The notes under the pieces were generated by a model. It made no database searches. It saw only the letters and a list, made by a program, of their open reading frames with translations, and had not been told where the DNA came from. 5,447 bases of DNA from Desulfobulbaceae bacterium (lineage in GTDB: Bacteria > Desulfobacterota > Desulfobulbia > Desulfobulbales > SURF-16), in NCBI GenBank assembly GCA_023230525.1, contig JALNXE010000165.1:1-5447 (forward strand), given 5' to 3'. A program made the translations under genes and the position numbers. Numbering within the stretch: position 1 is the first letter of the stretch; each line of letters starts with the position of its first letter. This document shows, in pieces, positions 1 through 5,447 of the stretch.

Positions 1-1989
1 CTGGGTCATGTCCGGCGTCAGGTCACGGCCCGGCGTAAGCCCGCTGATGGCCTCGGAATATCTGCCGCACAGATCGCCGAAATGAAATCTCCCCTCCTGG
101 AATTGGAAGGAGCTGACCTGGCAGCGATTCTCGCAGCCCGTACATTCAAAGGTGCTTTCCCGGTGGGTGGTGGAAAAATGAAAGCCCTTGAAAGAGGTCG
201 TAAAGCCTTGCTCCGACGCGCTTTTATCCCGGAACATGCCGATGGTCAGGGCAGCCATGCCGATGGCCCCGGAAATGCCGGGATGTCCATGGACCGCCAC
301 CTCCATCCCTTTGAGCCGGTTCCTGAAGGCCTGCACCACGGCCCGGTTCCTGGCCACCCCGCCCTGGAGAACCACCTGCCGGCCAAAGCTCCTGCCCTGC
401 ACCACCCGGTCGATATAGTTTTCCACCACGGCCTGGGAAACCCCCATCAGGAGGTCCGGCAGGGGCACGCCCTGCTGGATGTGATGGACCAGATCAGACT
501 CCATGAAAACAGTACACCGGCTGGTGAACGGCAGCGGATGGACGGAACTGAGGGCCAGCTCCGCATATTCCTCCTTGAGATCCACCCCCAGCCGCACGGC
601 CTGTTCCTGAATAAACGATCCCGTCCCGGCGGAACAGGCCCGGTTCATCTCGAAGTCAAGCACCGTGCCGTCCCGCCCCAGCCGGATGAACTTGGCATCC
701 TGACCGCCTATTTCAATAACCGTGTCCGCCTCAGGCGAGCCGAGCCAGGCCCCCTTGGCCTGGGCGGTGATCTCGTCCACCACCAGGTCGGCCCCCACGG
801 CATGTCCCACCAGCTTCCGGCCGGAGCCGGTAACCCCCACCGCGGCAATAGCCGGCTCGGGGATGCTCTGGGCCAGGCAGCCCAGGGCGCTGGCGGCCGC
901 CTCCAGGGGCTTGCCGGCCGTAAAGATATAGACCTCAGCCAAGAGCTCGCCGGCCGCGGTCAACGCCACCGCCTTGGTGCTGATGGAACCGATATCCAGG
1001 CCGATGAACACCTTCTCGCCGGCAGCAGGCGGGCGGATCACGTTAATGGACTCCAGCCCTTTCAGCATACGGGCCGCGGCCTCATCCAGCTGCCAGCCCC
1101 GGGTGGTAAACCCGTCGCCCTGCCCGTTGCCGGCAGGGGCCTGGGCCGCGGCCCGTTCAACCACGGCGGCGTCAAGGCCGGCGGAAAGCCCCGCGGAAAG
1201 CAGGGCCGCGCCCAGCGCTCCGGCCATGTGCGGCATCTCCGGCCGGATGATGTCAGCCTCGGCAAGGGAGAGAATGTCTTGAAAGGCGCGGATCACCCCC
1301 TGGTTCAGCGCCACGCCGCCCTGAAAAACCACGGGTTTGATCACCTCGCGGCCCCGGATCAGATTGGCCACGTAATTACGGGCCAGGGCGTGGCAGAGCC
1401 CGGCCACGATCTGGTCCACCGGTACCCCGCGCTGCTGCAGATGAATGATATCCGACTTGGCGAACACGCTGCAGCGTCCGGCCATGGCCGGCACGGTCTC
1501 CGCCCCGGCCGCCAGGGCGGACAATTCTTCAATGGAAAGCCCGAGCCGCTCCGCCTGCACATCGAGAAAGGCGCCGGTGCCGGCGGCGCACAGCTCATTC
1601 ATGGCATAATCATAGGGGCCTTTTGCATCGACCAGGATGAATTTGGAATCCTGGCCGCCGATCTCGATCACCGAGGCCCGGCCCCCGGCAAATTGCGCCG
1701 CGGCCGTGCCGTGGGCCACGATCTCGTTCACCGCAGGCATCCCCAGCATCTCCTGCACGATCTCCTTGCCGCTGCCGGTGGCCATGGCGCCGTTAAACGA
1801 GCTTATGCCGCTGGGCCGCAGCCATTCCTGCCAGAGCTGGCGGCACAACATGGCCACCGCGTCCCGGGACCGGCCCTGCACCTTGCGGTAGCTGTGCCAG
1901 AGCACCCGGCCGGCGCCGTCCACCACCATACCGTCCAGGCTCACGGAACCGAGATCCACCCCAAGGTAATAGCCGTCGGCTTTCAACAC
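1..1989 (-). CDS. Tandem-domain acyl-CoA dehydratase activase (BadF/BadG/BcrA/BcrD, HgdC-like), 3' end outside window
   Basis: The first 663 residues of a large activase are visible; the frame stays open through base 1. The family couples ATP hydrolysis to single-electron transfer into 2-hydroxyacyl-CoA dehydratases or benzoyl-CoA reductases, in the cytoplasm of anaerobes. Two ASKHA ATPase modules are seen. Module 1 (about 7-265) has DLGS (12-15), IGGQDSK (110-116), CAAGTG (134-139), GRC (171-173) and QGGVALN (223-229). Module 2 (about 327-585) has DIGSISTK (332-339), IGGQDAK (427-433), CSAGTG (452-457), SRC (490-492) and QGGVARN (542-548). The cysteine pairs, C134/C173 and C452/C492, are 39-40 residues apart, as are the [4Fe-4S] ligands Cys127/Cys166 of Acidaminococcus HgdC. 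A third region begins with CxxCxxxC (616-623) and C641, consistent with the DUF2229-type part of long activases. Module 1 lacks the STK part of the first phosphate motif (SLD instead). A GTG start at 1989 is preferred because GGAGGGAGG precedes it. TTG at 1986 is possible; ATG at 2004 lies within the ribosome-binding site itself. The exact substrate enzyme cannot be told. Confidence 0.93.
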   Translation of the reverse strand, partial: MLKADGYYLGVDLGSVSLDGMVVDGAGRVLWHSYRKVQGRSRDAVAMLCRQLWQEWLRPSGISSFNGAMATGSGKEIVQEMLGMPAVNEIVAHGTAAAQFAGGRASVIEIGGQDSKFILVDAKGPYDYAMNELCAAGTGAFLDVQAERLGLSIEELSALAAGAETVPAMAGRCSVFAKSDIIHLQQRGVPVDQIVAGLCHALARNYVANLIRGREVIKPVVFQGGVALNQGVIRAFQDILSLAEADIIRPEMPHMAGALGAALLSAGLSAGLDAAVVERAAAQAPAGNGQGDGFTTRGWQLDEAAARMLKGLESINVIRPPAAGEKVFIGLDIGSISTKAVALTAAGELLAEVYIFTAGKPLEAAASALGCLAQSIPEPAIAAVGVTGSGRKLVGHAVGADLVVDEITAQAKGAWLGSPEADTVIEIGGQDAKFIRLGRDGTVLDFEMNRACSAGTGSFIQEQAVRLGVDLKEEYAELALSSVHPLPFTSRCTVFMESDLVHHIQQGVPLPDLLMGVSQAVVENYIDRVVQGRSFGRQVVLQGGVARNRAVVQAFRNRLKGMEVAVHGHPGISGAIGMAALTIGMFRDKSASEQGFTTSFKGFHFSTTHRESTFECTGCENRCQVSSFQFQEGRFHFGDLCGRYSEAISGLTPGRDLTPDMTQ

Positions 1990-1993
1990 TGCA

Positions 1994-2002
1994 CCTCCCT
2001 CC
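1994..2002 (-). promoter_or_regulatory. Shine-Dalgarno site deciding the GTG start of the activase
   Basis: The minus strand reads GGAGGGAGG here. It offers two overlapping GGAGG cores, 8 and 4 nt before GTG at 1989 and 11 and 7 nt before TTG at 1986. The in-frame ATG at 2004 overlaps this site and has no purine-rich site of its own upstream. An in-frame TAA lies at 2023-2025, so the start must be one of these three codons. Confidence 0.7.
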
Positions 2003-2127
2003 ATTTCAGGTATTCCCGCGTTTTAAACCAGACGCTCCCCGGCCTTAAAAGGCACGGCTGCTTAACTTCCCGTTTTGACGGCACAAACAAAAACACACTG
2101 GGCAAAAAGAGAAAAGGGGAGAAGAAA

Positions 2128-2147
2128 CCAGCGGCAACCGCCTCTGG
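2128..2147 (-). terminator. Weak hairpin with pyrimidine-rich tail, possible terminator
   Basis: On the minus strand the stem is CCA/TGG with a GAG bulge, then GCGG/CCGC closing a TTG loop. It is followed at once by TTTCTTCTCCCCTTTTC. The stem is short and the tail is not a clean U-run, and a competing 5-bp hairpin overlaps it at 2142-2155. It could end transcripts coming from the PilZ operon, but the support is thin. Confidence 0.22.
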
Positions 2148-2220
2148 TCACAGAGTGCCACAGGCTGCTGAGTGGTGCAACAAGGATGATTGATGAATTC
2201 GTATTTATGCCCCTTGCGGG

Positions 2221-2325
2221 GTAAAAAATCTGTTTTCACCACGGAGCACACCGAGAGCACAAAAAAAAAAATCTAATGACAATCAGTTATCTCGGTGCTC
2301 TCGGTGGTTAATTTTTAATTTTTAC
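2221..2325. repeat. MITE-like palindromic repeat (SVLSVV-type dispersed repeat)
   Basis: A perfect 12-bp inverted repeat, CACCGAGAGCAC at 2249-2260 and GTGCTCTCGGTG at 2295-2306, encloses a 34-nt loop with an A11 run. The symmetry extends outward: CACCAC/GTGG near the stem, and near-identical ends GTAAAAAAT (2221-2229) and AATTTTTAC (2317-2325, 8 of 9 complementary). Its chance translations (TTEHTEST on the plus strand left arm, SVLSVVNF on the right arm) match the pattern of a repeat that I recall as a frequent source of spurious small proteins in deltaproteobacterial and other genomes. It starts 6 bp after the PilZ stop. Read on the minus strand it gives a stem-loop followed at some distance by a T6 run, so it may also end transcription or protect the mRNA 3' end. 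No transposase is present. Confidence 0.7.
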
Positions 2326-2331
2326 GAGTCC

Positions 2332-2715
2332 TCATGATTGGAAGGGGTGAATTTGCAGGGAAAATTCCGGTAAAATAAGGGAATTCAGCTTGAGACGCTG
2401 GTGAGCCTTCAGGGGATTGAACTTCACCCCGCAACGTTTCATTGCCATGGGGCCGCAATTGTTTACCTCATCATAAACGCTTTTTGCCACAATGATGCAG
2501 GAAACATTGGGAAAGAAAAGATCCTTGTCCATGATCAGGATATCCATCTCAACCGGGCTGTTGATGGGCAGGTCACATTCCCGGCAGACAAAGGAAAGGC
2601 CGCCGGCACTGATGTCTAGGATCTTGCCGACTTGCGGGATGTCAGGAGTCAGCAGGCCGGCAATGCCTTTTTTTACCTGCTGCCTTTTGTTTTTCCTGCG
2701 TTCGCTCGTTTTCAT
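2332..2715 (-). CDS. Small single-domain PilZ protein (probable c-di-GMP receptor)
   Basis: This encodes a 127-residue protein that is almost entirely one PilZ domain. PilZ domains bind cyclic di-GMP. The N-terminal arginine motif RxxxR is at residues 7-11 (within ERRKNKR) and the second motif DxSxxG at 34-39 (DISAGG). Both are intact, so binding is likely. A later segment, MKRCGVKF (92-99), recurs nearly unchanged in the upstream PilZ fusion, which suggests the two genes are paralogues. There is no signal peptide, membrane segment or output domain, so it would act in the cytoplasm by contacting a partner that is not identifiable here. The start at 2715 is chosen because GGGAGG lies 7 nt upstream. 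An in-frame ATG eight codons earlier (2739) has no such site. The gene follows the RRM-PilZ gene by 62 nt without an obvious terminator, so co-transcription is likely. Confidence 0.88.
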   Translation of the reverse strand: MKTSERRKNKRQQVKKGIAGLLTPDIPQVGKILDISAGGLSFVCRECDLPINSPVEMDILIMDKDLFFPNVSCIIVAKSVYDEVNNCGPMAMKRCGVKFNPLKAHQRLKLNSLILPEFSLQIHPFQS

Positions 2716-2722
2716 AAAAAAT

Positions 2723-2728
2723 CCTCCC
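2723..2728 (-). promoter_or_regulatory. Shine-Dalgarno site of the small PilZ gene
   Basis: The minus strand reads GGGAGG, followed by a 7-nt A/T spacer and ATG at 2715. This strong site decides against the in-frame ATG at 2739, which would place it inside the coding region. Confidence 0.75.
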
Positions 2729-2777
2729 GCCCAGGTCATTTTTTACAACGGCTTTCCGAGGCTGGCCAATACACTGG

Positions 2778-3548
2778 CTATTTTTTTTCAGCGGTTGCAT
2801 GCTGCTCGATGAAAATATCCAGCAAAGCCTTTTGCGTATAGGTCAGATTGCAGAATTTAACGCCGCAGCGCTTCATCCCCTCCTCCGCCGGGTTCCCCTG
2901 TTTATCGGCGACCTGCTGGTCAGAGATGATTTCAATCGGCAGTTTGCGCAGGATGAAATTCTCATGTGAGGAAATGACATCCAGCCTCTTCCAGTCGCAG
3001 TCGCGCCCGTCAGTGCTGCAATACTGCAAGCCCGCGCCCCCCTTGCTCACATCCAGAACAGCAGCGGCATGGCCGAAAGGATGGGAGTCAAGCATGGCAA
3101 AAACCGAATCCTTCATGGTAAACCGCTTGTCCTTGCGCCTCTCCAGTTTTGCCTCATCCGGTTCCGTGCCCATTCCCCCCCCTTTTTTGGTTTTTTCCTG
3201 CGCCATCGTGGTTGCCCCATCCACCCTGGAGCAACTGCCGGAGGTCATGACATTGACCGGCCTTGCCTCATTCGGCGGCGCGGGATACAGATAGCCCATG
3301 AAACGCATGGGCAGTCTGCGCCCGGCAATTTCCATACCCCTGAGCACTGCCAGGGTAGCAAAAGGATTTCTCACTTTTACCCAGCAGAACCGGGGCAAAG
3401 CGGCCTGGTTCTCCTCCCGGACCAGGGAAACGGAGGCCACATTGTCAATGCGGCTGAAAAGTTGACAGATTTCACTGTCCGCCAGCTCCGCGGGAATATC
3501 TTCAACCAGCACAACTCCCAACTGCTGTTTGTCGTCCATGTTTCCCAT
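2778..3548 (-). CDS. RRM-PilZ fusion protein (putative c-di-GMP-responsive RNA-binding protein)
   Basis: This encodes 256 residues with two domains. Residues about 9-85 show the RRM order beta-alpha-beta-beta-alpha-beta: VVLVEDIP (12-19, RNP2-like), a helix at 21-34, VASVSLVRE (38-45), RFCWVKVR (53-60, RNP1-like with aromatic F54 and W56), the helix ATLAVLRGMEI (64-74) and GRRLPMRFM (76-84). The usual aromatic in RNP2 is L14, and the last RNP1 aromatic is V59, so the RNA surface is partly degenerate. A low-complexity linker (about 88-134) follows, then a PilZ domain (about 135-250) with RxxxR at 138-142 and DVSKGG at 166-171, both intact for c-di-GMP binding. MKRCGVKF (225-232) is shared with the downstream PilZ protein. 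No signal peptide or membrane segment is seen, so it should be cytoplasmic. The start at 3548 has GGGAGG 6 nt upstream; a longer frame from 3701 has no such site and adds 51 residues lacking any domain pattern. Domain assignment is firm; the regulatory role is inferred. Confidence 0.85.
   Translation of the reverse strand: MGNMDDKQQLGVVLVEDIPAELADSEICQLFSRIDNVASVSLVREENQAALPRFCWVKVRNPFATLAVLRGMEIAGRRLPMRFMGYLYPAPPNEARPVNVMTSGSCSRVDGATTMAQEKTKKGGGMGTEPDEAKLERRKDKRFTMKDSVFAMLDSHPFGHAAAVLDVSKGGAGLQYCSTDGRDCDWKRLDVISSHENFILRKLPIEIISDQQVADKQGNPAEEGMKRCGVKFCNLTYTQKALLDIFIEQHATAEKK
3171..3196 (-). repeat. Homopolymer cluster A6-CC-A6-G8 and in-frame ATG in the RRM-PilZ linker
   Basis: The coding strand reads A6 (3191-3196), CC, A6 (3183-3188), G8 (3175-3182), A and then ATG (3171-3173, Met126). 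It encodes part of a Lys/Gly-rich linker between the RRM and PilZ domains. Such tracts are prone to replication or ribosomal slippage. The first G residues also sit at a Shine-Dalgarno-like distance from Met126, which is in frame with the whole PilZ domain. Confidence 0.75.
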
Positions 3549-3750
3549 GAGACACCTCCCTACTCCGGTGTTTGTGTTTCCGCGTATCCCTTTTCCTGCA
3601 GCAAAAAGGGCAATCCCGCTCGTCGCAGCGGATTTCCCGGCAAACGGGGCAGACAGTTTGATAGGTAGTAACAATGATACCTGACAACAAATCAAATACA
3701 ATGGGGGAAATTTGCATAGAAAATAAATAAAAAATATATCTATTTCCCAT
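3502..3750 (-). CDS. Doubtful small ORF with two CPxC zinc-knuckle motifs
   Basis: An 82-codon frame lies mostly in the leader of the RRM-PilZ gene and overlaps its first 47 bases in another frame. It encodes CPVC (34-37) and CPFC (47-50), with further cysteines at 42 and 51 and a basic stretch after them, resembling a minimal zinc-ribbon. The middle codons around the cysteines mostly end in G or C, like the real genes here, whereas the first 30 codons are AT-rich and non-coding in character. No Shine-Dalgarno site precedes ATG 3750 or ATG 3717. It may be a decayed fragment, a leader peptide or chance. Confidence 0.18.
   Translation of the reverse strand: MGNRYIFYLFSMQISPIVFDLLSGIIVTTYQTVCPVCREIRCDERDCPFCCRKRDTRKHKHRSREVSHGKHGRQTAVGSCAG
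3555..3561 (-). promoter_or_regulatory. Shine-Dalgarno site of the RRM-PilZ gene
   Basis: The minus strand reads AGGGAGG, followed by a 6-nt spacer and ATG at 3548. It fixes the start and excludes the longer in-frame reading from 3701. Confidence 0.75.
3674..3701 (-). promoter_or_regulatory. Possible sigma-70-type promoter for the PilZ operon
   Basis: On the minus strand, TTGTAT (3701-3696) and TATCAT (3679-3674) are separated by 16 bp in an AT-rich gap. The -10 box matches consensus at 5 of 6 positions, the -35 box at only 3 of 6. It would start transcription roughly 120 nt before the RRM-PilZ gene, leaving a long leader. AT-rich DNA yields such matches by chance, so this is a weak call. 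Confidence 0.25.
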
Positions 3751-3790
3751 CTGCCCTTTAGCAGCGAAGAATCAATTTTTGTGGCAATAA

Positions 3791-5356
3791 TCAGACAAAC
3801 GATGAAAGCACTGACTGCAGGTTACCCCCCTGATTGGTCAACCCGAGTTTTTTTCTGATATTTTTTCTGTGAATATGGATGGTGCCGGGAGAGAGATGGA
3901 GAAATTCGGCAATATCCTTGGTTCGCTTTCCCTGCTTGACAAGATTTGCCACCTGGATCTCGGTGGGCGTGAGTTGCGCGAATTTCGAGGACAATGAGCT
4001 GGTAAAGGGGGTGAGAATTTCCGCGAGATTGGCCTTGAGAATACCCACCAGGGTCTGCTGCTCGCCGGTCAACGGACCTTTTGTGAGTTTCGCCAGATAG
4101 GGCTCGACCAGGTTTCTGACATTGGCGTTAATCTGCTGCTCCAGTTCACGGGTGTCCTCCCTTTTTTTCTTCAGCAGGACCGCCAGGGCAATATTGGTCT
4201 CTTCCAGCTCCCTGGTGCGGTGGGCAACCCTCAGCTCCAGTTCCTCATGGGCCTTGCGCAACTCCTCTTCAACCTTCTTGGCATGGGTGATATCCGTATG
4301 GGTTCCGACAAAGCGGATCGGGCGTCCGGTTTCATCCCGGTCAACCACCCTGCCCCTTGACAGAATCCACTGCCACCCGCCCGCCTTGTTGCGCATGCGG
4401 AATTGGGCCTCATACCGGCTGGTTTTCCCCTGCAGATGCTCTGCAACCTTGGCCAGGGTCTGCTGGCGATCATCCTGGTGCATGAGATCCTCCCAGGTAA
4501 GGGTCAGGGCCCGGGCCTCCGCATCGCTGTAGCCCAGCACCCGATGCCAGTTTTCCCCTTGATGAATCTCACCGGTCAGCAGATTACGGTCCCAGACCCC
4601 GTCGGAGGAGGCGTCAAGGGCCAGCAGCAGGCGCTCTTCACTTCTGATCAGCCGTTCCTCAATCTTCTTGCGGTCGGAGATATCACGCAGGCCGCCCCGC
4701 CGCCCGGCAAATTCCCCCTGGGAATCATACACGGGCCGGCAGGCGTGGGAAACCCAGCGGACCTCCCCGCCTTTGGCCACAATGCGGAAGTCAAATCTTT
4801 CCAGGTATCTGTCAAAATATTCTTCGGCAAAATGCCCTGTTGCCCTGCGGCGGTCATCAGGGTGAATGAGGGAAAGAAACAGAGCCGGATCAGCCGTGAA
4901 TTCTTCGGGGCTGTAACCGCTTACCTCCTGGCAGGCCGGCGAGATGTAGAGATATTCCCCCTTGGGACTCAGCCAGTATTCCCAATCACTGGTATAGTCG
5001 GCAACCGTGCGGTATTTTTCCTCCTTTTCCTGCAGTTGCTGCTGGGCCTGCTTCAAAGGGGTGATATCGGTATTGATGCCGATATACCCGGTCAACTTCC
5101 CCTCATCATCCAGCAACGGGTTTGCCAGGCCGTAGACCCAGACCGTCTCGCCTTTGCTGTTCCGGAAACGGTATTCCATCCCCCACTGCCCGGCGGACCC
5201 CACCATTTTCCCCCAGGCGGATTTCACGTAGACTCGGTCCTCGGGATGCAGGCCCTGCAGCCAGCCCAGGCCCGCCGCCTCCCCGGGGGAGAGACCGGCC
5301 ATGTCACACCACCCCTTATTAACATCAGACCACCTGATTTCGGAAGAATTTATCAT
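3791..5356 (-). CDS. Multi-PAS LuxR-family transcriptional regulator (soluble sensor)
   Basis: This encodes 521 residues with no membrane segment, so it is a cytoplasmic one-component sensor-regulator. There are three PAS/PAC units: about 7-102 (HPEDR at 37-41, PAC end GYIGINTDIT at 90-99), about 113-230 (HPDDR at 165-169, end GGLRDISDRK) and about 238-361 (end GTHTDIT at 351-357). A coiled coil follows (about 358-415, rich in Glu/Lys/Arg heptads), then a helical linker, then a GerE-type helix-turn-helix (about 456-510) starting LTPTEIQVANLVKQGK and containing the recognition segment LSPGTIHIHRKNIRKKLGL. This architecture is common in Desulfobacterota. The ligand cannot be read from sequence, and there is no receiver or kinase domain. 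The first PAS unit is short: the first strand normally before the YVNxxWC-like segment (here SDVNKGWC, 10-17) is missing. The start at 5356 overlaps an upstream stop as ATGA, suggesting translational coupling. An in-frame ATG at 5428 would add 24 residues that show no PAS pattern. Confidence 0.88.
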   Translation of the reverse strand: MINSSEIRWSDVNKGWCDMAGLSPGEAAGLGWLQGLHPEDRVYVKSAWGKMVGSAGQWGMEYRFRNSKGETVWVYGLANPLLDDEGKLTGYIGINTDITPLKQAQQQLQEKEEKYRTVADYTSDWEYWLSPKGEYLYISPACQEVSGYSPEEFTADPALFLSLIHPDDRRRATGHFAEEYFDRYLERFDFRIVAKGGEVRWVSHACRPVYDSQGEFAGRRGGLRDISDRKKIEERLIRSEERLLLALDASSDGVWDRNLLTGEIHQGENWHRVLGYSDAEARALTLTWEDLMHQDDRQQTLAKVAEHLQGKTSRYEAQFRMRNKAGGWQWILSRGRVVDRDETGRPIRFVGTHTDITHAKKVEEELRKAHEELELRVAHRTRELEETNIALAVLLKKKREDTRELEQQINANVRNLVEPYLAKLTKGPLTGEQQTLVGILKANLAEILTPFTSSLSSKFAQLTPTEIQVANLVKQGKRTKDIAEFLHLSPGTIHIHRKNIRKKLGLTNQGGNLQSVLSSFV

Positions 5357-5447
5357 GACACCAATTCGTAGACCAGGCGCATGGATGTGCCAGGAAACCG
5401 GGTCATGGTGGCATTCAATTCCTCGCATAAATGGCGCAGTACCTCGC
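5353..5447 (-). CDS. C-terminal tail of an unidentified upstream gene
   Basis: Thirty codons enter from the right edge and end at TGA (5353-5355), followed directly by an in-frame TAA. The peptide starts EVLRHLCEELNATM and ends PGTSMRLVYELVS: an amphipathic helix followed by a beta-strand-like end. Codon use looks genuinely coding, unlike the overlapping frame that runs into the regulator. The stop overlaps the ATG of the PAS-LuxR gene by four bases. The tail vaguely recalls the C-terminus of some transposase-type proteins, but I cannot confirm a family from 30 residues. Confidence 0.5.
   Translation of the reverse strand, partial: EVLRHLCEELNATMTRFPGTSMRLVYELVS

Larger units (their letters stand above)
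1990..2331. other. Non-coding gap between the PilZ gene and the activase
   Basis: I see no credible gene here. The part next to the PilZ gene is filled by a palindromic repeat (2221-2325). The middle holds GC-rich hairpins at 2128-2147 and an alternative one at 2142-2155 (CTCTG-GTCA-CAGAG). The rest, nearest the activase, is its presumed leader. I found no convincing -35/-10 or sigma-54 promoter for the activase, although one is expected if the two genes are not co-transcribed. I recognised no riboswitch, including no c-di-GMP aptamer consensus, by eye. Confidence 0.6.

Noticed and set aside
82..2193. A 703-codon open frame on the plus strand opposite the activase
   Set aside because: It is antisense to a gene with multiple unmistakable family motifs. 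Its translation is rich in His, Gly, Pro and Arg with no domain pattern, and it runs past the activase start into the non-coding gap. GC-biased codon use creates such mirror frames.
2205..2226. CCCC-TTGC-GGGG mini-hairpin followed by TAAAAAAT
   Set aside because: A four-base-pair stem is too weak to call a terminator on its own. On the minus strand the T-run precedes the stem.
2045..2260. A 71-codon minus-strand frame starting in the palindromic repeat
   Set aside because: Its N-terminus (LSVCSVVK) is just the translated repeat arm, and the remainder is non-coding in composition.
1990..2331. A c-di-GMP or other riboswitch in the gap before the activase
   Set aside because: I saw hairpins but no recognisable aptamer consensus; a covariance-model scan would be decisive, and I could not run one.
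3069..3668. A 199-codon plus-strand frame opposite the RRM-PilZ gene
   Set aside because: It is antisense to the RRM-PilZ coding region and shows no domain features; the minus-strand gene has a strong ribosome-binding site and two domains.
3549..3701. N-terminal extension of the RRM-PilZ gene to an ATG at 3701
   Set aside because: There is no Shine-Dalgarno site upstream and the 51 extra residues are featureless, whereas ATG 3548 has AGGGAGG at ideal spacing. The hydrophobic start is not a convincing signal peptide for a cytoplasmic RRM protein.
4403..5371. A 322-codon plus-strand frame opposite the PAS-LuxR gene
   Set aside because: It lies wholly antisense to three recognisable PAS units and has no motif or ribosome-binding context of its own.
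5357..5428. N-terminal extension of the PAS-LuxR gene to an ATG at 5428
   Set aside because: The added residues do not supply the missing PAS strand, no ribosome-binding site lies at a proper distance, and the other frame there is the better coding candidate.

Overview
The window is a stretch of a moderately GC-rich bacterial chromosome in which every gene I can support reads on the minus strand, so biological order runs from high to low coordinates. Three features suggest an anaerobic Desulfobacterota/deltaproteobacterium-like organism: a giant acyl-CoA dehydratase activase, a multi-PAS LuxR-type regulator of a kind common in sulfate reducers, and PilZ proteins. This placement is inferred from gene content only.

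Layout in transcription order. (1) 5353-5447: the last 30 codons of an unidentified upstream gene. (2) 3791-5356: a soluble one-component regulator with three PAS domains, a coiled coil and a LuxR/GerE helix-turn-helix. Its start overlaps the upstream stop by four bases (ATGA). (3) 3549-3790: an AT-rich intergenic region with a possible promoter and a doubtful small frame carrying two CPxC knuckles. (4) 2778-3548: the most unusual gene, an RNA-recognition-motif (RRM) domain fused to a c-di-GMP-binding PilZ domain. The linker DNA holds adjacent A6 and G8 tracts followed by an in-frame ATG. (5) 2332-2715: a small stand-alone PilZ protein, 62 nt downstream and probably in the same operon. (6) 1990-2331: a non-coding gap with a roughly 105-bp palindromic element and a weak terminator-like hairpin. 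(7) 1-1989: the 5' part (663 codons, running off the window) of a tandem BadF/BadG/BcrA/BcrD (HgdC-like) activase, with two complete ASKHA ATPase modules and the start of a cysteine-bearing third region.

How the genes might work together: the two PilZ proteins share the RxxxR and DxSxxG c-di-GMP motifs and a closely similar KRCGVKF segment, so they look like paralogues reading the same second messenger. One of them could pass the signal to RNA through its RRM. The PAS-LuxR protein is a plausible neighbouring transcription factor, but no operator or shared operon is proven. The activase is metabolic (ATP-driven electron injection into a 2-hydroxyacyl-CoA dehydratase or benzoyl-CoA reductase type enzyme) and is separated by the palindromic element, so it is probably an independent unit. 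The best candidate for something undescribed is the RRM-PilZ fusion with its homopolymer linker.
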